Shown piece after piece: positions 17,538-25,974 of a stretch of DNA of 64,000 nucleotides; position 1 is the stretch's first letter; each line of letters starts with the position of its first letter. The stretch is from Rossellomorea sp. y25 (GTDB lineage Bacteria; Bacillota; Bacilli; Bacillales; Bacillaceae_B). A model generated the notes under the pieces. It was not told the DNA's origin and did not search any database. It saw only the letters and a program-made list of their open reading frames with translations. Made by a program: the position numbers and the translations under genes. The DNA is taken from assembly GCF_038049935.1 (NCBI RefSeq), contig NZ_CP145886.1, forward strand, positions 1,178,001-1,242,000. Direction: 5' to 3'.

Positions 17538-18478
17538 GAACTTGGAGAGTCGGATCTATATCAATGGGGGCATCCCTTTTGTTCCTGGGAATTTTCCTGC
17601 TGTTTTCACAGTTGTTAAAATGGGATTCAGCCTATGTATTGGCAGGTTGGTGGCCGGTGCTGTTGATCGTATTGGGGGCAGAAATCTTAGTATACTTGTA
17701 TCTATCCAGGCAGGAAAAACCGATATTACAATATGATTTTTTAAGTATTATCTTTGTGGCTGTCATTGGGACGCTGGGAATCGGATTTACCGTTCTGCAG
17801 GCAACAGGATTGATGGAACAGATGCAAGCGTTCTTTGATTCTGAAGTGAAAACAGCGGACCTTCCATCTTATAACCATCAGGTTGGTGATGATGTGAAGC
17901 GGATTGTCGTTGATTCCAGTTACTATCCGATAACGATTGAAACCGTTACAGATAAAGAAGTGAGTGTGTTTGGTACGTATCGAGGAACCTTCTCGGGAGA
18001 TCGGCCATTCTTTTCGAAGCCTGAAGATTATTTACTGACAACACAAAAAGGAGACACATTATTTATCACCCTAAAGGGTCTTCCTGAGTCCAATGGATGG
18101 AGACAATCTGGTCAGGAAATGCAGGCTACACTCGTCGTTCCGGCATCAAAGTCCTTGGAAATCTCCAGTAACTATAACGACGTCACATTAAAGCCGCGAA
18201 CCCTTTCAAGCTCATGGGAAGTATCAAGCTCAGGAATGGTCAACCTGGTTCTTCCTTCATCCGAAGATTTGACCATCAATGCCGAAAATGTAGGGGACAT
18301 ACAGGGGGAGGACGCCGAGTGGCAATTTCTAGAACAAGCAAATGTACCTGAATCAGAAGAAGAAGGAATAGAAGACGAAGGGAACCCTAACAAATCCGCC
18401 ACCCTCAAACTGGGAACCGGACAACACCCCATCACCATCTCCCATTCCGATCAAGTAAATGTATCGATCAAGAACTGA
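17534..18478 (+). CDS. LiaF/toastrack-type membrane protein
   Basis: 314 residues. The N-terminal ~95 residues hold three to four hydrophobic segments like LiaI/LiaF (GASLLFLGIFLLFSQ; AGWWPVLLIVLGAEILVYLY). Residues ~120-310 are a beta-rich domain with repeated short strands (LEISSNYNDVTLKP, LTINAENVGDI, VNVSISN-like end) typical of DUF4097/toastrack domains. An acidic insertion (PESEEEGIEDEGN) interrupts it. It overlaps the preceding gene by 4 bp and probably senses or transmits envelope stress with the sigma/anti-sigma pair. Its stop TGA is the first part of a dispersed palindromic element. Confidence 0.78.
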   Translation: MRTWRVGSISMGASLLFLGIFLLFSQLLKWDSAYVLAGWWPVLLIVLGAEILVYLYLSRQEKPILQYDFLSIIFVAVIGTLGIGFTVLQATGLMEQMQAFFDSEVKTADLPSYNHQVGDDVKRIVVDSSYYPITIETVTDKEVSVFGTYRGTFSGDRPFFSKPEDYLLTTQKGDTLFITLKGLPESNGWRQSGQEMQATLVVPASKSLEISSNYNDVTLKPRTLSSSWEVSSSGMVNLVLPSSEDLTINAENVGDIQGEDAEWQFLEQANVPESEEEGIEDEGNPNKSATLKLGTGQHPITISHSDQVNVSIKN

Positions 18479-18583
18479 GGGACGGACCTCCAAATCTTCC
18501 ATCATTCCACTTGAAAATCAATTGGAATAGAGCTGATTTGGAGGTTTTTCTTTAGTGATCTAACGTGATGAGGGACGGACCTC
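18477..18583. repeat. Two dispersed palindromic-element copies between convergent genes
   Basis: The core GAGGGACGGACCTC lies at 18477-18490 and again at 18570-18583. The first overlaps the stop codon of the toastrack gene. The second sits in an 8-bp-arm hairpin, GTGATGAG...CTCATCAC (18565-18588), that contains the stop codon of the DUF3231 gene. Confidence 0.9.
18487..18553 (+). terminator. Terminator built on a palindromic-element arm
   Basis: CCTCCAAATC (18487-18496), beginning inside the repeat core, pairs with GATTTGGAGG (18535-18544), followed by TTTTTCTTT. It ends the sigma/anti-sigma operon. The 38-bp loop contains a smaller CCACTTG...CAATTGG hairpin. Confidence 0.75.
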
Positions 18584-18584
18584 A

Positions 18585-19604
18585 TCACTTATCCTCCGCC
18601 AACTTTTTTCGATCAGCAGACTGAGGTGGTTCTTCCAGCCAACCATTATCGATCATGATGTCCGCGCCACTTTTACCTAATTCAGCGACCTCGAGTATGA
18701 GTCTGAAATAATTCGATACCAGGTCAGCTCTCATACTTGCCGCTGCAGCTGTACCATAGTTCCCCATCCCGGCATTGCTTATCAGGGTGGTGTGGAACAT
18801 CATCAATTTATCTGAAAAAGCAGCGGTGGTTGAAGCTTTTACATTGGTATCCCAAGACATGGGAGCCTGCATATCGTTATTGATCAGTGCATCACTGAAG
18901 ATATTGAGGTGTTTTTGAGCAATTTCCTGTGTCCTGGTCATGAATTTTCTTACTTCTTTTGATTGCGCCATTTGAGCGAAGCTTGTAGCAATCATGCTCC
19001 CGAGTAAATTGGTTTCCGTGTTAAGGAAGAGATGGGAGATTTCAATGGCATTCAGCGGCCGTCTATTGACAAATGGATTCAGGCTGGAGCTCATATATGA
19101 TTTTTCCTTGATAAACTCAACCTTTTCAGGATAATCAATATACGGAGGTCTGACTAATATTCCTTTTTCTTTTCCAGTTTCCGTCGTTTTTTTGTAGAGG
19201 TCACCAGAAAACTGAAGGGCTTGTTGAAAGAACTCAAGAATGTCTTCTCTCACGGTCAGGGCAAGGGCTCCACTATAGGTAATCATTCCAACCTTGGCCA
19301 TTTGCCGTAGATACATCAAGAAAAAGGTGTCGCCATAAATGGACGGGGCATCAGGGAATACGTCCTTTTCCTTTGAAAATCCAACAGGGATAGGGATTTG
19401 TTCTTCTTTGAAAATGCTTGAGATGAATTCAATGTGCAGTTCAGATTTTTCTTGTGCTAAGCGAAGAATGGATGCTGTATCGGGATCCTGATTTTTTGCA
19501 ATAAAATATTCAAATACACAAAGGGCCAAAGTGTCGCTTTGATAGGTGGACCAAAGAGTGGCCATTTCAGCTGAGGTTAAATTTGTTTTGGGATGAAGTG
19601 ACAT
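18585..19604 (-). CDS. DUF3231 family protein
   Basis: 339 residues, entirely helical by composition, with two similar halves of about 165 residues (each starting near LTSAEMATLWSTYQSD / LNAIEISHLFLNTETN). This matches the DUF3231 family of Bacillus, thought to be a duplicated ferritin-like or spore-coat-like fold. No function is established. ATG 19604 has a strong AGGAGG site. The gene diverges from the membrane protein at 19626 across only 21 bp, so their promoters must overlap or reach into the genes. The stop codon lies within a dispersed palindromic element. Confidence 0.82.
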   Translation of the reverse strand: MSLHPKTNLTSAEMATLWSTYQSDTLALCVFEYFIAKNQDPDTASILRLAQEKSELHIEFISSIFKEEQIPIPVGFSKEKDVFPDAPSIYGDTFFLMYLRQMAKVGMITYSGALALTVREDILEFFQQALQFSGDLYKKTTETGKEKGILVRPPYIDYPEKVEFIKEKSYMSSSLNPFVNRRPLNAIEISHLFLNTETNLLGSMIATSFAQMAQSKEVRKFMTRTQEIAQKHLNIFSDALINNDMQAPMSWDTNVKASTTAAFSDKLMMFHTTLISNAGMGNYGTAAAASMRADLVSNYFRLILEVAELGKSGADIMIDNGWLEEPPQSADRKKLAEDK

Positions 19605-19625
19605 GTATACGCCTCCTACTGTTCA

Positions 19626-20609
19626 GTGAATGTATACATTAGTATGGATTTGTCTTTAAAGAATTATTTATGGTGGTGGTATTGGTGGTTTTTAGAATAC
19701 ATTCCCATGAGATATGTCAATAATGAAGACATTATAAGAATGTCTGGGATGATGTTTATGCTATTGATGTGGATAACAATCTTTGCCCTGAATGGTTTAG
19801 TTTATATGGTAAGAAAAAGGCTTTCGATCATCGCGATGTACGTCACCTCTTTGTTTTCGGTTTATTTAGCTTTATTTGCAGATTCCATTTTGGGTGGAAT
19901 GTTCAAGTTATATTCCTATTTCGAAGCAGGGGTGGACTGGATTGATTTTGTAGGTGCAATTGGCATTTACCCAGCGATTAATATCCTGTTTCTAGCTTTA
20001 TTTCCTGCAAAGAAGAATGTGATCGTCAAGGGGATGTACATACTGGGCTGGTCACTATTTGCGTTAAGTTATGAGTTTTTTGCCGCCCACTATTCTTCCT
20101 TCTTTCAATACAGTGGCTGGAGATTGATATACTCGGTTCCGATTTATCCTATTTTGTTTCTGATCTTGTTATTTAATTTTCGATTCGTTGATAAATTGCG
20201 CGATGTAAAGACAACGTACTTTCATTTGTCCCCACTGGAGTGGTACGGAAGCTTATTCTTCATTCTATATATGAATTTGTTTATAGATGCCGTATTGAAG
20301 GGGAAATATGAGCTATATTATTATGTTGTGAAAGATGTACATCCGGTTGATTTCTTTTATCGGTGGATAGTGGTATGTGTTCCACTTTTGATTTTTCTGA
20401 GCAGGCAATCGAAACATCCCACTCTATGGAGATACCTTGTTTGGATTGCAGTCCTAAGTGTGATTCAACAATGCACGGCAGCACTCAACCTCTTTCACAC
20501 CAACAATTGGAACCTGTCTCTCTCCATCATCCAATTTGCGATTATCCTCCTCCTATCTTGGCTGAACCTGCGTATCCTCCGGTATATGAAGCGAGGGACG
20601 GACCTCTAA
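19626..20609 (+). CDS. Polytopic membrane protein of unknown function
   Basis: Up to 327 residues with about eight hydrophobic segments and an aromatic-rich N-terminus (WWWYWWF). The start is uncertain: GTG 19626 or ATG 19644, neither with a good ribosome site. The last five residues RGTDL and the TAA stop are encoded by a dispersed palindromic element (CGA GGG ACG GAC CTC TAA), so the original C-terminus may have been changed by its arrival. I do not recognise the family, although charged loops between helices suggest a sensor or transporter-like membrane protein. Confidence 0.65.
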   Translation: MNVYISMDLSLKNYLWWWYWWFLEYIPMRYVNNEDIIRMSGMMFMLLMWITIFALNGLVYMVRKRLSIIAMYVTSLFSVYLALFADSILGGMFKLYSYFEAGVDWIDFVGAIGIYPAINILFLALFPAKKNVIVKGMYILGWSLFALSYEFFAAHYSSFFQYSGWRLIYSVPIYPILFLILLFNFRFVDKLRDVKTTYFHLSPLEWYGSLFFILYMNLFIDAVLKGKYELYYYVVKDVHPVDFFYRWIVVCVPLLIFLSRQSKHPTLWRYLVWIAVLSVIQQCTAALNLFHTNNWNLSLSIIQFAIILLLSWLNLRILRYMKRGTDL

Positions 20610-20653
20610 GCCAGGTGTTAGCTTGGATTATACTTGTTGGAGGTCCGTCCCTC
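20593..20653. repeat. Dispersed palindromic element, long form
   Basis: GAGGGACGGACCTC (20593-20606) and GAGGTCCGTCCCTC (20640-20653) form perfect 14-bp inverted arms around a 33-bp loop. The left arm encodes the last residues of the preceding membrane protein. Confidence 0.93.
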
Positions 20654-20703
20654 AAACCATATCTTCCCATCCTCAGTTGTTTGTGGTAAGATGGTAATAA
20701 TTT

Positions 20704-20805
20704 ATGAGAAATGGGGGTTTTCCTTTTGATTTTAATCAGACTACGCATCCGCAATTTGAACGCTTAATTGAATATGTTCAAAGGCTCTGCCTGTGTGCAG
20801 GGTAA
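20704..20805 (+). CDS. Possible 33-residue ORF in the hflX upstream region
   Basis: ATG 20704 to TAA 20805 encodes a peptide containing FDFNQTTHPQFERLIEYV, whose composition looks protein-like. No good ribosome site precedes it (GGTAAGATGG at best). A terminator-like hairpin follows at 20860. It could be a small protein, the remnant of a larger gene, or chance. No function is proposed. Confidence 0.22.
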   Translation: MRNGGFPFDFNQTTHPQFERLIEYVQRLCLCAG

Positions 20806-20859
20806 ATGGGATCGGTCTGACTATTTTTAAAGGAATTCTTCATTGGACGTTGAATGAAG

Positions 20860-20898
20860 GAAAGGGAGGCTAATTGGCTCCTCTTTCTTGTTTTCTTA
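20860..20898 (+). terminator. Terminator-like hairpin in the hflX upstream region
   Basis: GAAAGGGAGGC and GCTCCTCTTTC pair with one mismatch and two G-T pairs, followed by TTGTTTTC. It would end any transcript arising after the palindromic element. It is moderate in strength. Confidence 0.45.
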
Positions 20899-20907
20899 AA
20901 GAATAGA

Positions 20908-21043
20908 ATTGAATATTTGCCGAGTGGTGCCATATTGTGTGTTTTCTTGGGAAAACGCCAGGGGAAAATGCGGTCTTCTTCATGCGCCAGCGGTTTATTC
21001 AAATCCATTTACAAAAAGCACAGGCAGGGGCCTGTGCTTTTTT
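20908..21043 (+). promoter_or_regulatory. hflX leader with a strong terminator just before the gene
   Basis: AAAAGCACAGG (21014-21024) pairs with CCTGTGCTTTTTT (21031-21043), a strong terminator ending 34 bp before the hflX ATG. That gap is too short for a separate promoter plus ribosome site, so hflX is probably reached only by reading through. A possible promoter, TTGAAT-18-TATTGT, begins near 20908. The leader has short frames (ATG 20968, ATG 20982) that run through the stem. Antibiotic-responsive attenuation by leader translation is known for an hflX-like gene in Listeria. The mechanism here is inference. Confidence 0.5.
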
Positions 21044-21077
21044 CTGTACCTACTAAAAGATAGGAAGTGACGAAGTA

Positions 21078-22343
21078 ATGGAAGAACGTTTAAAAGCAAT
21101 CGCCATAGGCGTTAATACAAAGGATAAGAATAATGACTTCGAATATTCGATGCTTGAGTTGAATGGATTGGCAGAAGCTAGGCATATTGATGTAGTCGGT
21201 GAACTGACTCAAAACCTGCCCCGACCGAATCATGTTCATTATATTGGTAAGGGGAAAATTGAAGAGCTCCTGCCACTCATTGAAGAATGGGGAGCGGAGG
21301 TGCTTATTTCCAATGATGAGCTGTCTCCTTCGCAAATTCGTGTCCTTGAGGAGAAACTCGATATTCGGGTCATGGACCGGACGATGTTGATTCTCGATAT
21401 CTTCGCAGAACGTGCGAAAACCCGGGAAGCGCAACTTCAAGTGGAGGTAGCTCAGCTGCAATATATGCTGCCGCGTTTGATTGGACGCCGTGAGTCATTA
21501 GGCCGTCAAGGAGGAGGATCTGGACTCGCAAATCGTGGTGCGGGTGAAACGAAGCTCGAGCTAGATCGACGCCGAATTGAAGAGAAAATCACAACGTTGA
21601 ATAAAGAGCTTGATTCGCTTGTTGATTTGCGAAGCACACAACGTAAGCAGCGTAGAAAGAGTGAAATTCCCGTCGTATCCCTCGTCGGATACACAAATGC
21701 AGGGAAATCGACGACTATGAACGCTTTCGTAGAAAAGTTCCATCCAAACGAGAACAAGCAAGTGTTTGAAAAGGATATGCTATTCGCGACCCTTGAAACC
21801 TCGGTGAGGAATATCACCTTACCGGACAAAAAGGCATTTCTCCTGACAGATACGGTTGGGTTCGTTAACAAACTGCCCCATCAGCTGGTCAAGGCGTTCC
21901 GTTCTACTCTTGAAGAAGTCGTGGAGGCCGATCTCATCATTCATGTTGTCGATTATTCCGATCCTCACTACGAGAAATTGATGAAGGTGACTGATCGAAC
22001 CCTTGAAGAACTGGGGATAGGTGATATACCCGTCATCTACGCGTTTAACAAAGCCGAACTGATGGGAGAAGAGATACCCAGAGTGGAAAAGGACCGCATT
22101 TATTTTTCCGCAAAAAATAGACTCGGGATCGACGAGCTGCTTCAAGTGGTGAGAAGTTATATTTTTAAGGACTATAAACGCTGTCAAATGCTGATCCCAT
22201 TTGATAAAGGACATTTGATTTCTTATTTTAATGAGAATGCGAATGTGTTAGAAACCGAGTATGAAGAAAATGGAACGATAATGACCCTTGAGTGCAAGGT
22301 AAGTGACTTTGAAAAATATCAACAGTTTGTCATTCAAGAATAA
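21078..22343 (+). CDS. hflX: GTPase HflX, ribosome-associated
   Basis: 421 residues. The N-terminal HflX domain (HYIGKGKIEEL; RVMDRTMLILDIFAERAKTREAQLQVEVAQ) and the glycine-rich linker with RLIGRRESLGRQGGGSG lead into a G domain with GYTNAGKST (G1), DTVGFVNKLP (G3), NKAEL (G4) and YFSAKN (G5). HflX splits or rescues stalled ribosomes and is linked to heat and antibiotic stress. The ATG follows AGGAAGTGA. The gene has its own terminator and sits behind a leader terminator at 21013-21043. Identification is secure. Confidence 0.96.
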   Translation: MEERLKAIAIGVNTKDKNNDFEYSMLELNGLAEARHIDVVGELTQNLPRPNHVHYIGKGKIEELLPLIEEWGAEVLISNDELSPSQIRVLEEKLDIRVMDRTMLILDIFAERAKTREAQLQVEVAQLQYMLPRLIGRRESLGRQGGGSGLANRGAGETKLELDRRRIEEKITTLNKELDSLVDLRSTQRKQRRKSEIPVVSLVGYTNAGKSTTMNAFVEKFHPNENKQVFEKDMLFATLETSVRNITLPDKKAFLLTDTVGFVNKLPHQLVKAFRSTLEEVVEADLIIHVVDYSDPHYEKLMKVTDRTLEELGIGDIPVIYAFNKAELMGEEIPRVEKDRIYFSAKNRLGIDELLQVVRSYIFKDYKRCQMLIPFDKGHLISYFNENANVLETEYEENGTIMTLECKVSDFEKYQQFVIQE

Positions 22344-22351
22344 CCAGGAAA

Positions 22352-22390
22352 AACAGGACCTTTTCTAATCACAAGGTCCTGTTTTATTTT
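22352..22390 (+). terminator. Intrinsic terminator after hflX
   Basis: ACAGGACCTT pairs with AAGGTCCTGT, followed by TTTATTTTATTT, 9 bp after the stop codon. Confidence 0.93.
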
Positions 22391-22693
22391 ATTTCATATA
22401 AAGCTACCAGATTTAAGATGAGACCGGAATTCTGGTGCACCTACTCATCCCTTTTAGACCTATTTATGAAAAGTTTACCACTACAAAAGGAAAGAACGGC
22501 TTTCTGTTACCAGTGGTATAAGGCAGCCCTGCCGAGAGCCGATGCTTGAGAGAATATGTGCAGTGAAAATGTCTTGGAGACGCTGGACTTCGAGCAATAA
22601 AGAGGTTTACGTATATTTCGGTAATATTCTACATGTTTATTTATTTGTGGAGGGAGGTAGAAGTATAGAACTAGTCGAGAAAGGAGCATGCAG
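22391..22693. other. Non-coding gap before the thiamine-binding-type gene
   Basis: No credible gene. It contains a structured-looking G/C-richer stretch around 22505-22600 (CAGTGGTATAAGGCAGCCCT and later GAGAGCCGATGC). It lacks the conserved CTGAGA and ACCTGAT elements of a TPP riboswitch. Function undetermined. Confidence 0.4.
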
Positions 22694-22978
22694 ATGCCAA
22701 CATTAACAGTAGGATTTCAAACTATGCCAAACGGAAAAGACGTGGATACAAATGGAATTATCCCCAAAATGATCGAAGTGGTAAAAGAATCGGGTTTAAC
22801 ATACGAAGTAGGGCCGATGGAAACGGTGGTCGAAGGTGAATATGATAAAATTATGAGCGTTATTAAAGAAAGCCAGGAAGTAGGGATACAACACGGAGCA
22901 ACTGAGGTTTTCACCAATATCAAAATGCATTATAAATCAGACGGAGTATCTATCGCAGATAAAAAGAAGGATGTGTGA
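22694..22978 (+). CDS. MTH1187/UPF0045-family thiamine-binding-type protein
   Basis: 94 residues from ATG 22694. The AAAGGAG site is 8 bp upstream of this ATG, whereas the earlier ATG 22688 is too close. The sequence (IPKMIEVVKESGLTYEVGPMETVVEGEYDKIMSVI, then a conserved late VFTNIKMHYKSDG) matches the small ferredoxin-like-fold MTH1187/YqgV family. Members bind thiamine or related ligands as tetramers; the physiological role is uncertain. It is monocistronic, with no thiamine genes nearby. Confidence 0.85.
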   Translation: MPTLTVGFQTMPNGKDVDTNGIIPKMIEVVKESGLTYEVGPMETVVEGEYDKIMSVIKESQEVGIQHGATEVFTNIKMHYKSDGVSIADKKKDV

Positions 22979-23198
22979 AGACCACTTTCAATTAAATATA
23001 GAGTATGATGATAAGCATCTATGTTTTGGTGCTTCTTTTTTTATAGTAAAGATTGTATACCTCTTTCATTATCTTTGGTTCAAGCGAGCAAGTTCTATCT
23101 TATACAAAGTGTATAAGTGGAGGTTATTCAATGTAAATAATTGTACCTGCTCCTCGACCTGGGCTCCTGCATAAAGTAATGCTGAGGAGGGATGCAGT
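22979..23198. other. Non-coding gap with a small inverted repeat
   Basis: No gene seen. CTTATACAAAGTGTATAAG near 23098-23117 is an inverted repeat about 80 bp before the DUF346 gene and could be a regulator site. Just after it, a ribosome-site-like GTGGAGG precedes an ATG immediately followed by TAA, which I judge meaningless. Confidence 0.35.
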
Positions 23199-24302
23199 AT
23201 GTTTTTTCCACGACGATATCCTGTGATACCGTATGATGTTCAACAAGAATGCTATCCGTATTGGCCAGAAGTCAGAAACCATTATGAAGATGGTCTGTTG
23301 CCACATACTTATCAACAGTTCTATCCACCATACGAACAACCACGTGAGTTCACGTATTATCCACAACAGCTTAACTATTATGATCCTTATCAGGGATTCT
23401 ATGACCAACCTGTCTACGAAGATCCATTTGATTGGCGGGCAAGCTGGAGAGAATGGGAGGACCTTGGTGCACCGCCGCGGGGGATGAAGGGGTCACCGGC
23501 CGTTTCTTCCTGGCAGGCGAACCGCTTGGATACGTTTGTTCGAGGTGAGAACGATAGAATGTATCACAAATGGTGGAACGGTTCCCGCTGGAGTAATTGG
23601 GAAGATCTTGGAGCTCCGCGAAGAGGTTTAAGGAGTTCGCCTGCGGCCGTGTCTTGGGGGCCGAATCGTATTGATACGTTTGTCAGAGGGAATCGGGATA
23701 CACTTTGGCATAAGTGGTGGGATGGCTCGAGATGGAATGAATGGGAAGACCTTGGGGGACCACCACGTGGGTTTAAGGGAGATCCGACGGTTGCGTCATG
23801 GCAAGCAAATCGTCTCGATGTTTTCGTGCAAGGGAATGACAACAATCTCTGGCATAAATGGTGGGACGGAAGCCGATGGAGCCAATGGGAAAACCTTGGT
23901 GCTCCAAGAGGCGGCTTGAGGGATTCACCAGGTGCTGTATCCTGGGGGCCGAATCGAATCGATTGCTTTGTAAGAGGAAACAATGACCGGATGTGGCATA
24001 AGTGGTGGAATGGTTCCCGCTGGAGTAACTGGGAGGACCTGGGCTCACCGCCTAGAGGATTCGAAGGCGCTCCCGCAGCATCATCATGGGCCCCGAACCG
24101 GATCGATACCTTTGTCCGTGGTGACAACAACAATATGTGGCACAAATGGTGGAATGGTTCCCGCTGGAGTAATTGGGAAGACCTTGGAGCACCAAGAGGA
24201 GGCGTTCGTTCTTCACCGGGAGCAGTGTCCTGGGGCCGTAACCGAGTGGATGCCTTTGTAAGAGGCAGAAATGATCATATGTGGCATAAGTGGTATGCTT
24301 GA
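23199..24302 (+). CDS. Six-repeat DUF346 / PLL-lectin-like beta-propeller protein
   Basis: 367 residues with a GAGGAGGG ribosome site. Residues 1-80 are rich in Tyr, Pro and Gln with no signal peptide, like many spore-surface proteins. From ~residue 84 six repeats of 48 residues follow, each with WEDLGAPPRG, an SWxxNRxDxFVRG strand and WHKWWDGSRWS. Repeats alternate between two subtypes (PPRG...SW-QANR and PR(R/G)G...SWGPNR), suggesting duplication of a two-repeat unit. DUF346 propellers include fucose-binding lectins such as PLL. A carbohydrate-binding or spore-coat role is plausible but not shown. Confidence 0.85.
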   Translation: MFFPRRYPVIPYDVQQECYPYWPEVRNHYEDGLLPHTYQQFYPPYEQPREFTYYPQQLNYYDPYQGFYDQPVYEDPFDWRASWREWEDLGAPPRGMKGSPAVSSWQANRLDTFVRGENDRMYHKWWNGSRWSNWEDLGAPRRGLRSSPAAVSWGPNRIDTFVRGNRDTLWHKWWDGSRWNEWEDLGGPPRGFKGDPTVASWQANRLDVFVQGNDNNLWHKWWDGSRWSQWENLGAPRGGLRDSPGAVSWGPNRIDCFVRGNNDRMWHKWWNGSRWSNWEDLGSPPRGFEGAPAASSWAPNRIDTFVRGDNNNMWHKWWNGSRWSNWEDLGAPRGGVRSSPGAVSWGRNRVDAFVRGRNDHMWHKWYA

Positions 24303-24370
24303 TGGATGGTACCGTCCCTGTGTGTAAATAATCCGTTCTTTTTTGGAGTGCATAACCTATAAACGCCATT

Positions 24371-24407
24371 AAAAACGTCCTGTGAATTGTCACAGGACGT
24401 TTATTTC
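24371..24407 (+). terminator. Intrinsic terminator after the DUF346 gene
   Basis: AAACGTCCTGTGA pairs with TCACAGGACGTTT, followed by a T-rich TATTTCTAT stretch about 70 bp after the stop. Confidence 0.82.
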
Positions 24408-24554
24408 TATCTCATGGGTCATTCCACTTATTATTAGTGAAGGCAGAACGATTGACCGTTACTTTTAATTTTATGAACCGTTTTTCACTGGAAAAATTTC
24501 GTTCCACAAAAATAAATGAGTTCAAATTAATTCGGTTAGAGGTGGTCCACTTTC

Positions 24555-25424
24555 TCAGTCGGACTGCTTCACGCTAAGTACGGTGATCGTAACCAGTATA
24601 ACCACCATGCCAACAATTTGAATGCCCGTCAATTGATCCCCGATAACCAGAACGCCAAATAATGAGGCTGTCACCGGCTCTACCATAGCGACCATCGAAG
24701 CATTTGCCGGAGTGGTCCATCGAATTCCAGTCACATACAATATAAAGGACAGTCCAGCCCCGAGGATCCCTAAAAGTAAAAACCATCCTATATCCCTTGA
24801 CGCCAACACAGCAGCTGCTTCACCCTTATCCGTAAAGAGAAAAAGGATGAGACAAAATGAAAAAAAAGCAATGGTTAGCGTGGTGTGTGGGTTTCCGATA
24901 GAAGACGCATTTTTAAACCCGAATATAAACAAAGCATAGGAAAGGCCAGCAGCAAGTCCCGCCGCCATACCTAAAAAACTCACTGAAATCGATTCAGTAT
25001 TGTAGGCACCTGTAAGCAGGATGATCCCCAAAAGAACCCCGGTAATACAGCCCCATTTAAACCAAGTAGAATCTTCTATTCGTAATAAGAAGGAGATTAA
25101 TAGGACGAACACAGGTGCGGTGTACATTAAAGTAGCGGCAACCGCAACGCTTGAGGCTTCGATACTTAGAAAATAAAAAGTGAAATTTCCAGCAACACCA
25201 ACACCTGCAATTAGAGACCATATATATAAACGGGTAGAGATGCCCCGATTTTGTCTAAAGCGAAGGAGAAACCACACAAAAAAACATATAAATCCAACAA
25301 CCCCCCTGTAAAGTGAGATCACAATGGGATCCCATCCCTTGTTCATTAAAACATCGGCAATCCCCCCACTAATGCCCCAGCATATAGCGGCCAGCATAAC
25401 TAAACCTATACCTGCAAATTTCAT
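24555..25424 (-). CDS. EamA/DMT-family membrane transporter
   Basis: 289 residues with ten predicted membrane helices in two EamA halves (first half from residue ~5, second from ~150). Typical motifs include AAICWGISGGIADVL at the start and the late ANASMVAMVEPVTASLFGVLV of drug/metabolite transporters. The ATG at 25424 follows AGGAGGCAC. The gene is alone on the minus strand between two plus-strand genes. Substrate cannot be told; many such proteins export amino acids or metabolites. Confidence 0.88.
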   Translation of the reverse strand: MKFAGIGLVMLAAICWGISGGIADVLMNKGWDPIVISLYRGVVGFICFFVWFLLRFRQNRGISTRLYIWSLIAGVGVAGNFTFYFLSIEASSVAVAATLMYTAPVFVLLISFLLRIEDSTWFKWGCITGVLLGIILLTGAYNTESISVSFLGMAAGLAAGLSYALFIFGFKNASSIGNPHTTLTIAFFSFCLILFLFTDKGEAAAVLASRDIGWFLLLGILGAGLSFILYVTGIRWTTPANASMVAMVEPVTASLFGVLVIGDQLTGIQIVGMVVILVTITVLSVKQSD

Positions 25425-25770
25425 CGTGTGCCTCCTAAAGATAAATTATGATTCGAATTTTAGAGCTAACCCAGCTTGACCTTAATAACGGAAATGTAAA
25501 GACCAAGAAATCCTCTATTCGCACCTGCTTAAACATATGTAGATTAATAGAGGTGTTAATGGTGATTCCTTTTATTTTCCTTACTTAAACCTAATTTAGC
25601 TCTCATGCAATAGGAAGGGATGATCCATCTAAGGTTCCAGCACCTCAAAACGGGACGGTTTAGAGTGTAAATAGGGTTGTTTTTTTTTATATAATGAAGG
25701 AATTGGCAAAGTATATGTCCAAATGATGGGTAAGTGGGTACTCTACCAAATTGGGAAAGGAGAAATGACC
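25425..25770. other. Non-coding gap between a DMT transporter and a small ORF
   Basis: A/T-rich region holding the divergent promoters. No repeat or recognisable RNA was found. A T run at 25681-25688 followed by ATATAATG may belong to a promoter for the gene at 25771. Confidence 0.35.
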
Positions 25771-25974
25771 ATGCGTTTTAAACTCGATGAAGAAGTTTAT
25801 GAAATCACGCAGGCAAAAAATGAGGATCTAAACAAGGTTTTGGAGCGGTTAGTGATGCAGCATCGAGGATACAGACAAAAAGGACGAAGCAATTACCAAA
25901 AACGATATCCCTTAAAAGAAGTTACCCATATTCACGGGAGTCACAGTAAATATGAAATCATACTACAAATATAA
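25771..25974 (+). CDS. Small hypothetical protein
   Basis: 67 residues from ATG 25771, 8 bp after AAAGGAG; an earlier ATG at 25765 is too close to the ribosome site. It is basic and soluble, with MRFKLDEEVYEITQAKNEDL at the start and a C-terminus ending HSKYEIILQI. A shared terminator follows directly. I do not recognise the family. Confidence 0.55.
   Translation: MRFKLDEEVYEITQAKNEDLNKVLERLVMQHRGYRQKGRSNYQKRYPLKEVTHIHGSHSKYEIILQI

Noticed and set aside
22391-22693. TPP riboswitch before the thiamine-binding-type gene
   Set aside because: The conserved CTGAGA and ACCTGAT elements are missing, and no thiamine biosynthesis or transport gene follows.
23564-24145. A long reverse-strand frame (193 codons) inside the DUF346 gene
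   Set aside because: It is the mirror of the repeated codons of the real gene; the plus-strand frame has a ribosome site, domain structure and terminator.
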